64,000 nucleotides of DNA from Streptomyces himastatinicus ATCC 53653 (GCF_000158915.1 NZ_GG657754.1:8648578-8712577), one strand, 5' to 3'; shown: positions 27,334 to 35,753, numbered from the stretch's first letter. Notes: generated by a model from the sequence alone, not told the origin. A program made the numbers and translations.

Positions 27334-27830
27334 ACCGCCGTGCTGGGCGATCCATGTCACCAGGAATGTCACCACGATGACGATGCCGATCGCATTGAGG
27401 TCGATGCGGGTGAGCCACGACCACGGCCGGTGGTCGGCCGCGCGTGCCGTCCGCGGCCGAACCCGCCGCCAGGCCCAGCGCGCCGACCTGGGTGGCGGTA
27501 TCGAATCCGAGGCCGAAGAGCAGGCCCACGAAGTAGTGCTGCCAGCTGTGCTCGATGAACCGGTTGTAGCGGCCCTTGAAGACGCGGTTCATCAACCCGC
27601 GGTCGGCGAGCAGCTGCTCCAGTTCCTCCGGTTCGTGGCGGCCTGCCTTGGCCTCGCGCCAGGTGCGGACGATGCCGCGCAGCACCGCCAGGTTCAATGC
27701 GGCGATCGCGTAGAGGAAGACGCCGGAGACCAGAGTCCCGATGACGCCGCCGATCTCCGCGAACCCGGCCTGGAATCGGTTTGCGGCGCCGGCGTATCTC
27801 GCCTCGATCCAAGCGGCGGGCTCGTGCACT
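27334..27830 (-). pseudogene. HoxN/NixA-type nickel-cobalt permease remnant
   Basis: Residues such as IGGVIGTLVSGVFLYAIAAL, then NRFIEHSWQHYFVGLLFGLG and FDTATQVGALGLAAG, are diagnostic of the C-terminal half of NiCoT permeases. The N-terminal half is missing, including the HX4DH nickel signature region. After about 27450 the frame changes and internal sequence is lost. The last helix (DLNAIGIVIVVTFLVTWIA) then runs in frame into the start of the M23 gene. It can no longer be a functional transporter. Confidence 0.75.
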
Positions 27831-27912
27831 CGGTAAGCGGGCGCGGGGCAAGCCCGTGCCCCGCCACCACGGCATGATTGCCGACGCGGCCGACATGGCG
27901 TTGCATGGCGGG

Positions 27913-28773
27913 TCAGTGGCCGCCGCTCGACTCGACGGCGAGGCGCTTGGTAAAGGTCTTGCCGCCGTCCTTCGACTCGTACACGCCGCTCTGCGTCGCG
28001 GCCAGGACGTGCTGGGCGTCGACCGCGGTGAGTGCTTGAGGCTGTCCGCCGGGGACGGTGGCGAGTTTCTTCCATGTGGCGCCGCCGTCGGTGCTGCGGC
28101 TCATCCTGCCGGAGGTGTCGATGCCGTAGAGGGCGTTCTGGGCCTTCCAGGAGAGGAAGGCCATCACCGGCTGCTTGCCCTTGGCGAAGGTCTTGCCGCC
28201 GTCGGTACTGCGGGCGACTCCTTCCGCGGTGGTGGCGAGGACGAGGTCGGCGTGGTCCGGATCGACCGCGATGTCGAGCGCCTGGAACGTCGCCCCGTCC
28301 TTCCAGGTGGTGCCGTCCTTGGTGGTGCGGAGCAGGCCGTTGGTGGAGTCGTAGCCGTAGACGGTGTCGTGTGCGTAGTCCAGAGCGTGGAAGTCGGACG
28401 TCCCTGAGAGGGAGAGCGACTTCCAGGTCCTGCCCGCGTCGGTGCTCTTGATCAGTCCCTTGTTTCCGGGGCCGTCCCCTCCGGAGGCGGGGTGGCCGCT
28501 GGCGTAGAAGGTCCTGCCCTGGGCCACCGTGAAGCCCATGAAGTCGTCCTTGCTGTCGCCCACCAGCTTGGGATTGCCCTTGGAGTCGGGGGTGTAGATG
28601 CCTTCGTGGGTCGCGACGTACAGGCGCTGCTCGGACGGGTCCAGCCCGAGTCCGTGGATGTGACGGACGGTCGTGACGGCATCGGACGAGTCCGTGTCGC
28701 CGTCTCCGCTGGAGCAGGCGGCCAGCGTGAGGCCGAGGGCGACGGCGGTGGCTGCCTGGACGGCGCGGTGCAT
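27913..28773 (-). CDS. F510_1955-type BNR-repeat lipoprotein
   Basis: A 286-residue exported lipoprotein: signal peptide with lipobox LAAC at about residue 20, a Ser/Asp linker, then a beta-propeller of the sialidase/photosynthesis-stability type shown by repeated Asp-box motifs (STDAGRTW, STDGGKTF, STDGGATW, SKDGGKTF). Proteins of this kind are annotated as glycosyl-hydrolase-like, but no catalytic residues are evident and the function is unknown. In actinomycetes I recall them near DUF305 and copper-stress genes, as here. It is separated from the DUF305 gene by a hairpin, so it probably has its own promoter. Confidence 0.85.
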   Translation of the reverse strand: MHRAVQAATAVALGLTLAACSSGDGDTDSSDAVTTVRHIHGLGLDPSEQRLYVATHEGIYTPDSKGNPKLVGDSKDDFMGFTVAQGRTFYASGHPASGGDGPGNKGLIKSTDAGRTWKSLSLSGTSDFHALDYAHDTVYGYDSTNGLLRTTKDGTTWKDGATFQALDIAVDPDHADLVLATTAEGVARSTDGGKTFAKGKQPVMAFLSWKAQNALYGIDTSGRMSRSTDGGATWKKLATVPGGQPQALTAVDAQHVLAATQSGVYESKDGGKTFTKRLAVESSGGH

Positions 28774-28857
28774 CGTTATGAGTCCTCGGGAATTGTGGGG
28801 GCGGGCCGGGACATGACCGGGCGCGGCCCAAGTAAGGAGTGTGAGGGGGTGACCGCC

Positions 28858-28889
28858 CCGGGCTCCCCGGAGTGACCGGCGGAGCCCGG
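28858..28889 (-). terminator. hairpin downstream of the DUF305 gene
   Basis: A perfect 9-bp stem (CCGGGCTCC/GGAGCCCGG) with a 14-base loop, placed 22 bases beyond the DUF305 stop on the minus strand and before the next lipoprotein gene. Confidence 0.65.
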
Positions 28890-28910
28890 AACGGTCAGCG
28901 TGTGATCGGA

Positions 28911-29621
28911 TCAGAGCTTGTCGAGGATGCCCTGGAGCGTCTTGACCTCGGCGGTCTGGTTCTTGACGACATCGTCGGCGAGCTTCTTCGCGGTGGCGTT
29001 CTTACCGCTCTTCTGCTCGTCCTTGGCCATGTCGATCGCCCCGTTGTGGTGGTCGATCATCATCTGCGCGAACATCTTGTCGAAGTCCGTGCCCTTGGCG
29101 GCCGTCAGCTCCTTCATGTCCTTGTCGGACATGATCCCGGGCATGCCCGACTTCCCGGAGCTGCCGGAACCGTGATCCATACCGGGCATGCTGCTGTCGG
29201 ACCCGTGGTCCATGCCGGGCATGCTGCTGCCCGACTCGGGCTTGCCCCATGCCTTGAGCCAGGACTTCATCGTCTTGATCTCGGGGTCCTGAGCCTTCTC
29301 GATGTCCCCGGCGAGGGTCTTGATCTTGGCGTCCTCGGCACGCTCGTCGGCGAGCTTGGACATCTCGACGGCCTGCTCGTGGTGGGGGATCATCATCTGC
29401 GCGAACTTCACGTCCGCGTCGTTGAACGCGCCCGGTGCGGGGTTCTCCCCGGTGGTCGCGCTCGCCGAGGCGGAGCTCTTGCTCTTGCTCCCGTGGTCCA
29501 TGCCGCTCATGTCGTCGTCGTTGCCACAGGCGGCGAGGACCAAGCCTGCGGCGGCGACGGTGCTGACGAGAGCGATGCGGCGGACGCGCGGACGGAGCGT
29601 GCTGCGCTTGCTGGCGGTCAT
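28911..29621 (-). CDS. DUF305 lipoprotein with Met/His repeats
   Basis: A 236-residue lipoprotein: signal peptide with LAAC lipobox near residue 32, MSGMDHGSKSKSS, then two DUF305 repeats each holding a MMIxxHxxA core (FAQMMIPHHEQAVEMSK and FAQMMIDHHNGAIDMAK). Between them lie two copies of SSMPGMDHGS, methionine/histidine clusters of the sort that bind copper. DUF305 proteins are ferritin-like helical bundles often found in copper-resistance loci. The neighbouring DUF6153 gene and BlaI/M56 pair fit a metal-stress set. Direct copper binding has not been shown here. Confidence 0.88.
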   Translation of the reverse strand: MTASKRSTLRPRVRRIALVSTVAAAGLVLAACGNDDDMSGMDHGSKSKSSASASATTGENPAPGAFNDADVKFAQMMIPHHEQAVEMSKLADERAEDAKIKTLAGDIEKAQDPEIKTMKSWLKAWGKPESGSSMPGMDHGSDSSMPGMDHGSGSSGKSGMPGIMSDKDMKELTAAKGTDFDKMFAQMMIDHHNGAIDMAKDEQKSGKNATAKKLADDVVKNQTAEVKTLQGILDKL

Positions 29622-29707
29622 GTCGAAAACCTCGTGGTGTCTGTTCTGCGGAAAGTCTGTCGAACGGGGTGCGTGGGCAGCACAAGCTGCCCACGGTGGC
29701 GTTCGGC

Positions 29708-30160
29708 CTAGATCCGCAGGACTGACAGTTGAGCGAGGTCAGGCGGCCTGCGCGGAGGAGGATTGGGGCGCAGTGCCGCCACGGCGCCATCGCGAAGCCG
29801 TGCCAGCCAGTCCGTCCTGCGGCTCAGAACCGCGCGGAGAAGACCGGCGAGAACCCACGTGCCGAGCACGGCCACGCACAGCGAGGCCATGTCCATCCCC
29901 ATGGCCGGGGAGTGGGAGGACGCCTTGGTGTCCTGAGGGGAATCCGAAGAGGGCGAGGAGACGGCAACGTCCTGCGTCGAGGACATGCCTGCGCCCTCGT
30001 GGGCGGTCGTGGCCGATGCGTGAGCCGCTCTCATGCTCGGGTTGGAGGCGCTGTCGGGATGGCCCATCGAGTGCATCACGAAGACGCCCATCGCGAGCAC
30101 GACGACGAGCAGCAGGTGCCCGAGGGCGCCTCCTGTTCGTACGTATCGGCTCACATGCAC
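29708..30160 (-). CDS. DUF6153-family small membrane protein
   Basis: A protein of 150 residues with an N-terminal transmembrane segment (GHLLLVVVLAMGVFVMHSMG), a His/Met/Ser-rich loop, a second hydrophobic segment (SLCVAVLGTWVLAGLLRAVL) and the conserved end PPDLAQLSVLRI of DUF6153. The GTG at 30160 is chosen because GGAG lies seven bases upstream; a GTG at 30154 is possible. Function is unknown. The family is found in actinomycetes beside DUF305 and copper genes, consistent with the gene 86 bases downstream. Confidence 0.75.
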   Translation of the reverse strand: MHVSRYVRTGGALGHLLLVVVLAMGVFVMHSMGHPDSASNPSMRAAHASATTAHEGAGMSSTQDVAVSSPSSDSPQDTKASSHSPAMGMDMASLCVAVLGTWVLAGLLRAVLSRRTDWLARLRDGAVAALRPNPPPRRPPDLAQLSVLRI

Positions 30161-30299
30161 GTCGTGACTCCATCTGTGGTCGCTCCGCTCTCCGACAGTA
30201 TCGAAGCGGACCGGATCATGCTGCGCGGGTCGGGCGCGGGGGTGACCTACTAAGCTGTTTGGCAGTAATCGTAAATCGTAACGGCAGAGGGGCGGGCGC
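30161..30299. promoter_or_regulatory. divergent promoter region of the metal-stress island
   Basis: This AT-richer gap lies between DUF6153 (minus) and the 30300 gene (plus). It includes TTTGGCAGTAATCGTAAATCG near 30258, where TCGTAA recurs, a plausible operator zone for the nearby BlaI-type repressor. No defined dyad could be assigned. Confidence 0.35.
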
Positions 30300-30689
30300 A
30301 TGCGCACGTGGACGCCACGTCAGTGGGTGGCGGCGGTGGCCGTGGCTCTTGTCGCCGCGGCCGCGATCGGTGTGCCGACCGGAGTCGTACCCACGCCCTT
30401 CTACGCCCGGATGACCCCGGTGTTGTGGTGGAACTATCCGGTCTGGGTGGCGGCATCGCTGCTCATGGGCCTGCTGGTGGCGACGTACGTGAATGGCCCT
30501 CCGGCCGCGCGGCCCGATGAGCCACGAGGGCGCCGGGCGCTGCTCGCGGGCGTGCTGTCCGCGTTCGCCGTCGGCTGTCGCCGAGGCTCCGCAGGGCTCC
30601 AGGACTCTGCCCCCTACGATGAGCGGTCACTGGTGCCGGAAGCTCCGCATTCCGGGGGCGAAGGGAGCGATGGTGCGTCAGCTGGGTGA
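30300..30689 (+). pseudogene. truncated two-helix membrane protein
   Basis: The first 90 or so residues (MRTWTPRQWVAAVAVALVAA, VPTPFYARMTPVLWWNYPVW, LLAGVLSAFAVGC) match, from memory, a conserved actinomycete membrane protein that continues with a CPxCNK metal-thiol motif and more helices. Here the frame breaks off exactly at AVGC and runs into unrelated sequence that overlaps the start of the BlaI gene. A deletion has removed the C-terminal part, so function is probably lost. Confidence 0.6.
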
Positions 30690-31041
30690 GCTCGAGGCGG
30701 AGATCATGCACCGCCTATGGGCCTGGGGGCGGCCGGCGACCGCGCGCGACGTACTGGTGGACCTCAGCAAGGAGCGGCCCATCGCCTACAGCACAGTGAA
30801 GACCGTGGCCGACATCCTGCACAGCAAGGGCATGCTGAAACGGCACAAGGAGGGGCGGGCCTGGGTGTACGAGCCCACGTGTACCCGGCAGCAGTACACG
30901 GCGTCGCGGATGCAGGAGGCGCTCGGCGGTAACCCGGATCCGGTCGGAACTCTGGTCAGTTTCATCGAACAGATCACGCCCGAAGAGGCGGACGCCCTGC
31001 GCTCGGCTCTCCGCGCCGCCAAAAAGCGGAGCGATGCATGA
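30670..31041 (+). CDS. BlaI/MecI/CopY-family repressor
   Basis: A 123-residue winged-helix repressor: LGELEAEIMHRLWAWGRPAT and the recognition part AYSTVKTVADILHSKGMLKR are typical of BlaI/CopY. The C-terminal dimer helix (EEADALRSALRAAKK) follows. AAGGGAG precedes the ATG at 30670, with a GTG three bases later as alternative. It overlaps the M56 gene by four bases (ATGA), the classical repressor-protease pair. In this family, cleavage of the repressor or metal binding lifts repression; here the likely targets are the neighbouring DUF6153/DUF305 genes, which is inference. Confidence 0.9.
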   Translation: MVRQLGELEAEIMHRLWAWGRPATARDVLVDLSKERPIAYSTVKTVADILHSKGMLKRHKEGRAWVYEPTCTRQQYTASRMQEALGGNPDPVGTLVSFIEQITPEEADALRSALRAAKKRSDA

Positions 31042-31946
31042 TCACAGCGATGGCGCTGGGCGGATACGCGGCCTTGGTGGGCACCGCGATGCCCCCTCTG
31101 CTGTCACGGGCACGATGGACCCACCGCGCTCCGGTCCTGGCGGTCCTCGCATGGCAGGGACTCATGGTGACGTTCATCGTCGCCACCGCACTCACGGTGT
31201 ACCACTTGGCCCTCACCGAGCAGCATGTACACGAAGGGTTCCTCGGGCTGCTCAGCGTCTGCGGTCTGGCCGCCGACGCCCCGGTGACCGAGTCCGCGCC
31301 CACTCCCAGGGACGCCCTGGCGCTCAGCGCCCCCGCCGTGATCGTGCTGCTGCCGCTCGGCTGGTTCGTGCTCTGTACCTGGAGGGCACGCCGAGCGCGG
31401 CAGCGCCACCTCGACATGCTCGCCCTGATCGGTGAGCCGGCCCCCGGATACGACGCCACGGTCGTGGACCATGGCGCACCCGCCGTGTACTGCCTTCCCG
31501 GGCGTCGGCGTCGTGTCGTCATCACCCGGGGGGCCCTCGACGTCCTGTCCGATGCGCAAATGCGTGCCGTACTGGAGCATGAGCGCGCTCACATCGAGAG
31601 CAGGCACCACCTTCTCCACCTGCTCGTGGACGCGTTCTCCCGTGCCTTCCCCGGCCTGCCGCTCGCCCGGCATGCCAAGGAGCAGATCACGCTGCTGGTA
31701 GAGATGATCGCGGATGACAGAGTCCTACGAAGCCATTCCAGGGACGCGCTGGCGACCGCCATGTGTGAGGTCGCCGCAGGGCAGACGCCGCAGGGAACTC
31801 TGGGCGCCGCCGGGCCGGGTGCCCTCATCCGACTGCGCCGCGTCCTCACACCCCAACCCCGGCCGCACCGTGTGACGTGGCTGGGTGTCGTGGCAGCCAG
31901 TACCGCGGCTCCGCTGCTGCCACTGCTGGTGGCCTGCGGACCCTGA
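31038..31946 (+). CDS. M56-family (BlaR1-like) membrane zinc protease
   Basis: A 302-residue protein with several N-terminal membrane segments, a cytoplasmic catalytic loop with HERAH (HExxH) at about residues 179-183, and a C-terminal hydrophobic anchor. It lacks the long extracellular penicillin sensor of true BlaR1, like most actinomycete M56 proteins. Translationally coupled to the BlaI gene, it probably cleaves that repressor in response to an unknown signal, perhaps copper or cell-wall stress. Confidence 0.88.
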   Translation: MITAMALGGYAALVGTAMPPLLSRARWTHRAPVLAVLAWQGLMVTFIVATALTVYHLALTEQHVHEGFLGLLSVCGLAADAPVTESAPTPRDALALSAPAVIVLLPLGWFVLCTWRARRARQRHLDMLALIGEPAPGYDATVVDHGAPAVYCLPGRRRRVVITRGALDVLSDAQMRAVLEHERAHIESRHHLLHLLVDAFSRAFPGLPLARHAKEQITLLVEMIADDRVLRSHSRDALATAMCEVAAGQTPQGTLGAAGPGALIRLRRVLTPQPRPHRVTWLGVVAASTAAPLLPLLVACGP

Positions 31947-32290
31947 TCACACCAGCCCCGGCCCGGCTGCGCATACGCGAGGTCCTGGAGCGGTTGAACC
32001 GCGACCCCGAGCCCGCGTACAACACCGTGCACACGGTGACCGAGGTGCTGTACCGCAAGGGCTGGCTGTCCAAGGAGAAAGACGGGCGCGCCTTCCGCTA
32101 CGGGGCTACCGCGAGCCGTGAGGCGTACGTCGCCGGGCTGATGGGCGAAGTGCTGGCTGTAGCCGACGACCGAGCGGCGGCGGTGGTGAACCTGGTCGAG
32201 ACGATGGAACCGGACGAGGCCGCCGAACTGCGCCGACTGCTCGTTGCCGCGCGGGGGACCGGCGCCCGGAGTGAGGAGCGCGAGCGTTGA
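31947..32290 (+). pseudogene. second BlaI-type repressor lacking its N-terminus
   Basis: The sequence REVLERLNRDPEPAYNTVHT, VTEVLYRKGWLSKEKDGRAF and a dimer helix ending EPDEAAELRRLLVAA is a BlaI protein. It begins directly at the stop of the M56 gene, without start codon or first helices. A deletion has joined the upstream M56 gene to the middle of a second repressor gene. It is distinct in sequence from the intact repressor at 30670, so it derives from another blaI-like gene. Confidence 0.75.
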
Positions 32291-32345
32291 TCATCGCCTT
32301 GGCGCTGCTCGGCTACGCCGTCGTGCGGGGCTCGGATATTCATCG
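32287..32345 (+). pseudogene. stub of a second M56 protease
   Basis: Overlapping the end of the truncated repressor, a TTG opens a frame reading LIIALALLGYAVVRG, which is the usual first helix of an M56 protein. Homology ends after about 16 residues where IS-like sequence starts. A whole second repressor/protease pair was therefore present and was cut on both sides. Confidence 0.5.
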
Positions 32346-32479
32346 CCGCGCCTCAGGTTGCATACGGGTGCTCGTCGGGCATCCGGTACCGGGATCGTGT
32401 TCGCATGGCATTGTCGCGTCTGGCGGTCAAGTGCACCCGCCTGCTCATTTCGGGGGCTGCCATATCGGCGGTGTGGAGC

Positions 32480-32670
32480 AGGCTGGAAGTATACCCAGAC
32501 CGGTCGTCGTCGTGGCCCGCGCCGGCAGCATATGGCGGAGAGGCCCAGGAGTGGCGGTTTGAAGGGGCTGGCGTGCACGTTCGCGCCGGAGATCGCGACG
32601 GCCAGCGGGATGCCCTGTGCTTCGGATAGCCATGCAGCTTGCTGCCCAGGTCCCTTGCAAGATCCACAGC
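32480..32670 (-). mobile_element. IS5-family transposase remnant
   Basis: The minus strand encodes AQGIPLAVAISGANVHASPF followed by KPPLLGLSAICCRRGPRRRP, recognisable as the central part of an IS5-group DDE transposase. No start, no catalytic triad and no terminal repeats remain. Sequence on the left (32346-32480) is uninterpretable. Confidence 0.65.
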
Positions 32671-32772
32671 TATAGCGGACGATCATGCCCCAAGTGGCAC
32701 CTGCGGCCCGTGCCCTGCGTAGTGTGGGGATAGCAGTTGGCTATCAAGTCCCACGACTTCTAACCTGCTCGA

Positions 32773-33201
32773 ATGATCGAAGATGGCCCCGCGGTACGCG
32801 TGGGAGACTCCGGACCGCGACCAGTCCATCTGCTCTTCTCCGAGCCGACAAGACCGTTCGGGGACGACCCCACACTCGACTTCCTTGTGAAAGCTCGCGG
32901 GCAATGGGTGAGCATCGAGACCCTGGTGCGGACGTGGAACGGCGACGGCCTCGACACCTTCCTCTCCTCGCTGGCCGAGGATTTCCGTGGTTGGGAAGGA
33001 GCGCGTGCCTGGCGCTCTCTGGAACGCGACCTGACGATCTCGGCGGAACACCGTCCGGGCGGTTACGTCCACCTGGCGTGGGGCATCCACGACCGGCCTC
33101 CGTCCGAGGAGTGGCACTTCGAGACCACCACTGTGCACGCGGCCGGCGAGGAGATGCGAAACCTCGCCACCGAGTTCCACACGTTTCTCACGGGCACGTG
33201 A
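32773..33201 (+). CDS. DUF6228-family protein
   Basis: A soluble acidic protein of 142 residues. The segments TFLSSLAEDFRGWEGARAWR and HLAWGIHDRP and the terminal AAGEEMRNLATEFHTFL match what I know of DUF6228, a small actinomycete family without known function that resembles immunity-type proteins. No signal peptide or membrane segment. It stands alone between IS remnants, with convergent transposase sequence overlapping its end. Confidence 0.7.
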   Translation: MIEDGPAVRVGDSGPRPVHLLFSEPTRPFGDDPTLDFLVKARGQWVSIETLVRTWNGDGLDTFLSSLAEDFRGWEGARAWRSLERDLTISAEHRPGGYVHLAWGIHDRPPSEEWHFETTTVHAAGEEMRNLATEFHTFLTGT

Positions 33202-33357
33202 ACCGGATCTTGTCCTTGCCGAGTTGGTGTTCCAGTGCGGTGATCTGGTGGCGCAGGGCGAGGATCTCCGCTTCCTTGTCCCGATCGGTCGTCCGCAGCA
33301 GGCGAAGCATCGCGAACGCGTTTTCGGCACACCCAGGTAAGCCAGTCGGAGCAGCAC
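33195..33357 (-). mobile_element. N-terminal fragment of an integrase-type transposase
   Basis: The minus strand gives LLRLAYLGV, a frameshift, then AFAMLRLL and KEAEILALRHQITALEHQLG with KDKIRF, the characteristic leader of rve-type transposases common in Streptomyces. It stops after about 50 residues. Nothing recognisable lies between here and the next gene (33358-33588). Confidence 0.65.
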
Positions 33358-33588
33358 GATCGATCATCAAGACGCGCTGACAGCAGCTGTGCCAGAGCGT
33401 CGGACCGAGCGACCGCGGCCAAAATCTGGGGACCCGAAGAAGCGTCCTCACAGGTGCGTCAGGAGGCGATCACAGTGGCGTCGGTGACCGGGGTGGTCCG
33501 GTCGGTGAACTCGCCATCCACAAAGCGGTCGGCAATGGTGATGCGCAGTGAGGGTCCGGACGACGAATTCTTCGCGGGCGGCGGCCGG

Positions 33589-34893
33589 TCAGCCGCGCTG
33601 TCTGCGAGCACGCAGAGCGGCCCAGTGGCGCAGGTGCTCGGTGATCTGGGCCTCGTAGCCGTTGCGGGTGGGTTTGTAGTAGGTCTCGCGGTCCATGGTG
33701 TCGGGGAAGTAATCGGCGCCGGAGAAGCCGTCGGCGGTGTCTGGGTCGTACTGGTAGTCCTTGCCGTAGCCGAGGTTCTTCATCAGCCGGGTCGGGGCGT
33801 TGAGGATGTGGGCGGGTGGCATGAGTGAGCCGGTGCGGTGTGCGGCGTGGTGTGCGGCGTTGAAGCCGCGGTAGACGGCGATGGATTTGGGGGCGGTGGC
33901 GAGGTAGACGACGGCCTGGGCGATCGCCAGCTCGCCTTCGGGGGAGCCGAGGCGTTCGTACACGTCCCAGGCGGCGAGGGCCTGCTGGATGGCGTGCGGG
34001 TCGGCCATGCCGATGTCCTCGACTCCGAAGCGGACCAGGCGGCGGGCTACGAACAGGGGGTCCTCGCCGCCGTCGAGCATGCGGGCGAGCCAGTACAGGG
34101 CCGCGTCCGGGTCGGAGCCGCGCATCGACTTGTGCAGCGCGGAGATGAGGTTGTAGTGGCTCTCCTGCGCCTTGTCGTACAGCGGGGCGCGCTGCTGGAT
34201 GTGATGGGCGAGCGCGGTGGTGTCCATGGTGGTTTCGGTGTCGGGGAGGGCCTGGAGCTGTTCGGCCATGTTGAGGAGGTAGCGGCCGTCGCCGTCGGCC
34301 ATGGCGATCAGGGCGCGGCGGGCGTCGTCGCCCAGGGGCAGCCGGTGGCCGGTGAGCTGCTCGGCGCGGTGGAGCAGCGTGGACAGGGCGGCTTCGTCGA
34401 GGCGTTTGAGGACGAGGACCTGGGTGCGGGAGAGGAGGGCGCCGTTGAGTTCGAAGCTCGGGTTCTCCGTGGTGGCGCCGATCAGAGTGATCGTGCCGTC
34501 CTCGACGTAGGGAAGGAAGCTGTCCTGCTGGGCGCGGTTGAAGCGGTGGATCTCGTCGACGAACAGCAGGGTGCCCTGGCCGATGCCGCGCCGGCGTTGT
34601 GCGGCGGCGAAGACCTTCCGCAGCTCGGCCACGCCGGAGAAGGTGGCCGATACCGGTTCGAAGGCCAGGTTGCCGGCGCGCGCGAGGAGCCGGGCGATGG
34701 TGGTCTTCCCGACGCCGGGCGGCCCCCACAGGATGGCGGAGCTGAGGCGCTGCTGGGCGACCATGCGGCCAAGTGGGGCGTCCGGGGCCAGGAGGTGGTC
34801 CTGTCCGACGACATCTTCCAGCTGGGTGGGGCGCAGGAGGTCGGCGAGTGGCCGGGTGGGCTCCTCGTCGAAGAGCGGCAGGGTCGGTTCCAT
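33589..34893 (-). CDS. rarA: RarA/MgsA-type replication-associated recombination ATPase
   Basis: A 434-residue clamp-loader-like AAA+ ATPase acting at stalled replication forks. It shows PLADLLRPTQLEDVVGQDHL at the N-terminus, Walker A GPPGVGKTT, Walker B LLFVDEIHRF, sensor ATTENPSFE, and the C-terminal tetramerisation domain with KSMRGSDPDAALYWLARML. The start MEPTLPLFDEE at 34893 is preferred over an upstream 34950 because the family begins there. Two MmcQ-like genes lie upstream on the same strand with a 99-base gap. This looks like stable chromosomal sequence. Confidence 0.93.
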   Translation of the reverse strand: MEPTLPLFDEEPTRPLADLLRPTQLEDVVGQDHLLAPDAPLGRMVAQQRLSSAILWGPPGVGKTTIARLLARAGNLAFEPVSATFSGVAELRKVFAAAQRRRGIGQGTLLFVDEIHRFNRAQQDSFLPYVEDGTITLIGATTENPSFELNGALLSRTQVLVLKRLDEAALSTLLHRAEQLTGHRLPLGDDARRALIAMADGDGRYLLNMAEQLQALPDTETTMDTTALAHHIQQRAPLYDKAQESHYNLISALHKSMRGSDPDAALYWLARMLDGGEDPLFVARRLVRFGVEDIGMADPHAIQQALAAWDVYERLGSPEGELAIAQAVVYLATAPKSIAVYRGFNAAHHAAHRTGSLMPPAHILNAPTRLMKNLGYGKDYQYDPDTADGFSGADYFPDTMDRETYYKPTRNGYEAQITEHLRHWAALRARRQRG

Positions 34894-34992
34894 CGGTCTC
34901 TCGGGTCGGTGGCGGACATGTGCGGGCGTGGCGAGCCTTGCACGGGACACTGACGAGCGAGGCTCAGCCGCTCGCGGGGAAGCTCGCGGCGC

Positions 34993-35361
34993 TCACCCAG
35001 CACCGGGGCGGTCGCGTCGCGGCAGCCGCTCGACGACCAGGTCGTAGGAATCTTCGACCGCCTCGGAGACCAGTCGCTCGGTGATGCCGGGTCCCGGCCC
35101 CAGCGAGATCCAGTGCCGTTTGTCGAGATAGCGGCCCGGTGTGATCGAGGCGTAACCGCGTTCTCGCGCGCGGGCGTGTTCGGGTTCGCACTTGACCGTG
35201 ATGATCTGCTCGTCCGGGTCGTCGGTGACGATCAGGAACACCTTGCCCGCGACCTTGTACACGTCGAGTCCAGGTGTGAAGGGGCGTCCGCGGCTGACGT
35301 CGGGGAGGGCCAGGGCCGCCCGGCGGGCGGTGTCCTGGAGCCGGTCACCGGCCGCGCTCAC
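34993..35361 (-). CDS. MmcQ/YjbR-family protein (second of a tandem pair)
   Basis: A protein of 122 residues with the double-wing fold typical of MmcQ/YjbR: DVYKVAGKVFLIVTDD, ITVKCEPEHA, YLDKRHWISLG and a C-terminal VEDSYDLVVERLP helix. It starts with a GTG that overlaps the preceding gene's stop by four bases. Such proteins are small, probably DNA- or ligand-binding, and of unknown role. It is a clear paralog of the next entry. Confidence 0.85.
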   Translation of the reverse strand: MSAAGDRLQDTARRAALALPDVSRGRPFTPGLDVYKVAGKVFLIVTDDPDEQIITVKCEPEHARARERGYASITPGRYLDKRHWISLGPGPGITERLVSEAVEDSYDLVVERLPRRDRPGAG

Positions 35362-35753
35362 CGGGCCGCTCGCGTTCCGCTGCCGTAGGTGTGCGGGTCG
35401 ACGGGCTGCTCGGCCTTGGGCAGGTGAGCGACGACGAGCCGGTAGGACTCGGTGACGAGCTCCCTGACGAGCTCCTCGTCGATGCCGTCCCCGCCCTCCA
35501 GCGTGATCCAGTGCTTCTTGTTCATGTGGTAGCCGGGGGTGATGTGGCTGTTGTGTTCGCGCAGGGCAAGGGCCTCGCCGGGGTCCGACTTGAGGATCAC
35601 GACGGGACGCCCGGGGGCCTCGGTCATCAGCATGAACACCTTCCCGCGTACCTTGAAGACCTCCCAGTCGGGGCCGAAGGGATGCTCCAGCTGGGCTCCG
35701 GGAAGCTCCTCGGCGCAATCGGCGGCGGTCTTCTGCAGGGTCGATCCGTTCAT
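35358..35753 (-). CDS. MmcQ/YjbR-family protein (first of a tandem pair)
   Basis: A protein of 131 residues with the same core as its neighbour: WEVFKVRGKVFMLMTEA, VILKSDPGEA, MNKKHWITLEG and VTESYRLVVAHLPK. The two share an architecture but differ widely, so duplication is old. Translational coupling suggests that they act together, perhaps as a heterodimer; function is unknown. It is divergent from the AraC regulator, 134 bases away. Confidence 0.87.
   Translation of the reverse strand: MNGSTLQKTAADCAEELPGAQLEHPFGPDWEVFKVRGKVFMLMTEAPGRPVVILKSDPGEALALREHNSHITPGYHMNKKHWITLEGGDGIDEELVRELVTESYRLVVAHLPKAEQPVDPHTYGSGTRAAR

Noticed and set aside
27323..28831. One continuous protein joining permease and lipoprotein sequence
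   Set aside because: Only the 27450-27830 part resembles a permease; the rest is the shifted frame of the lipoprotein gene.
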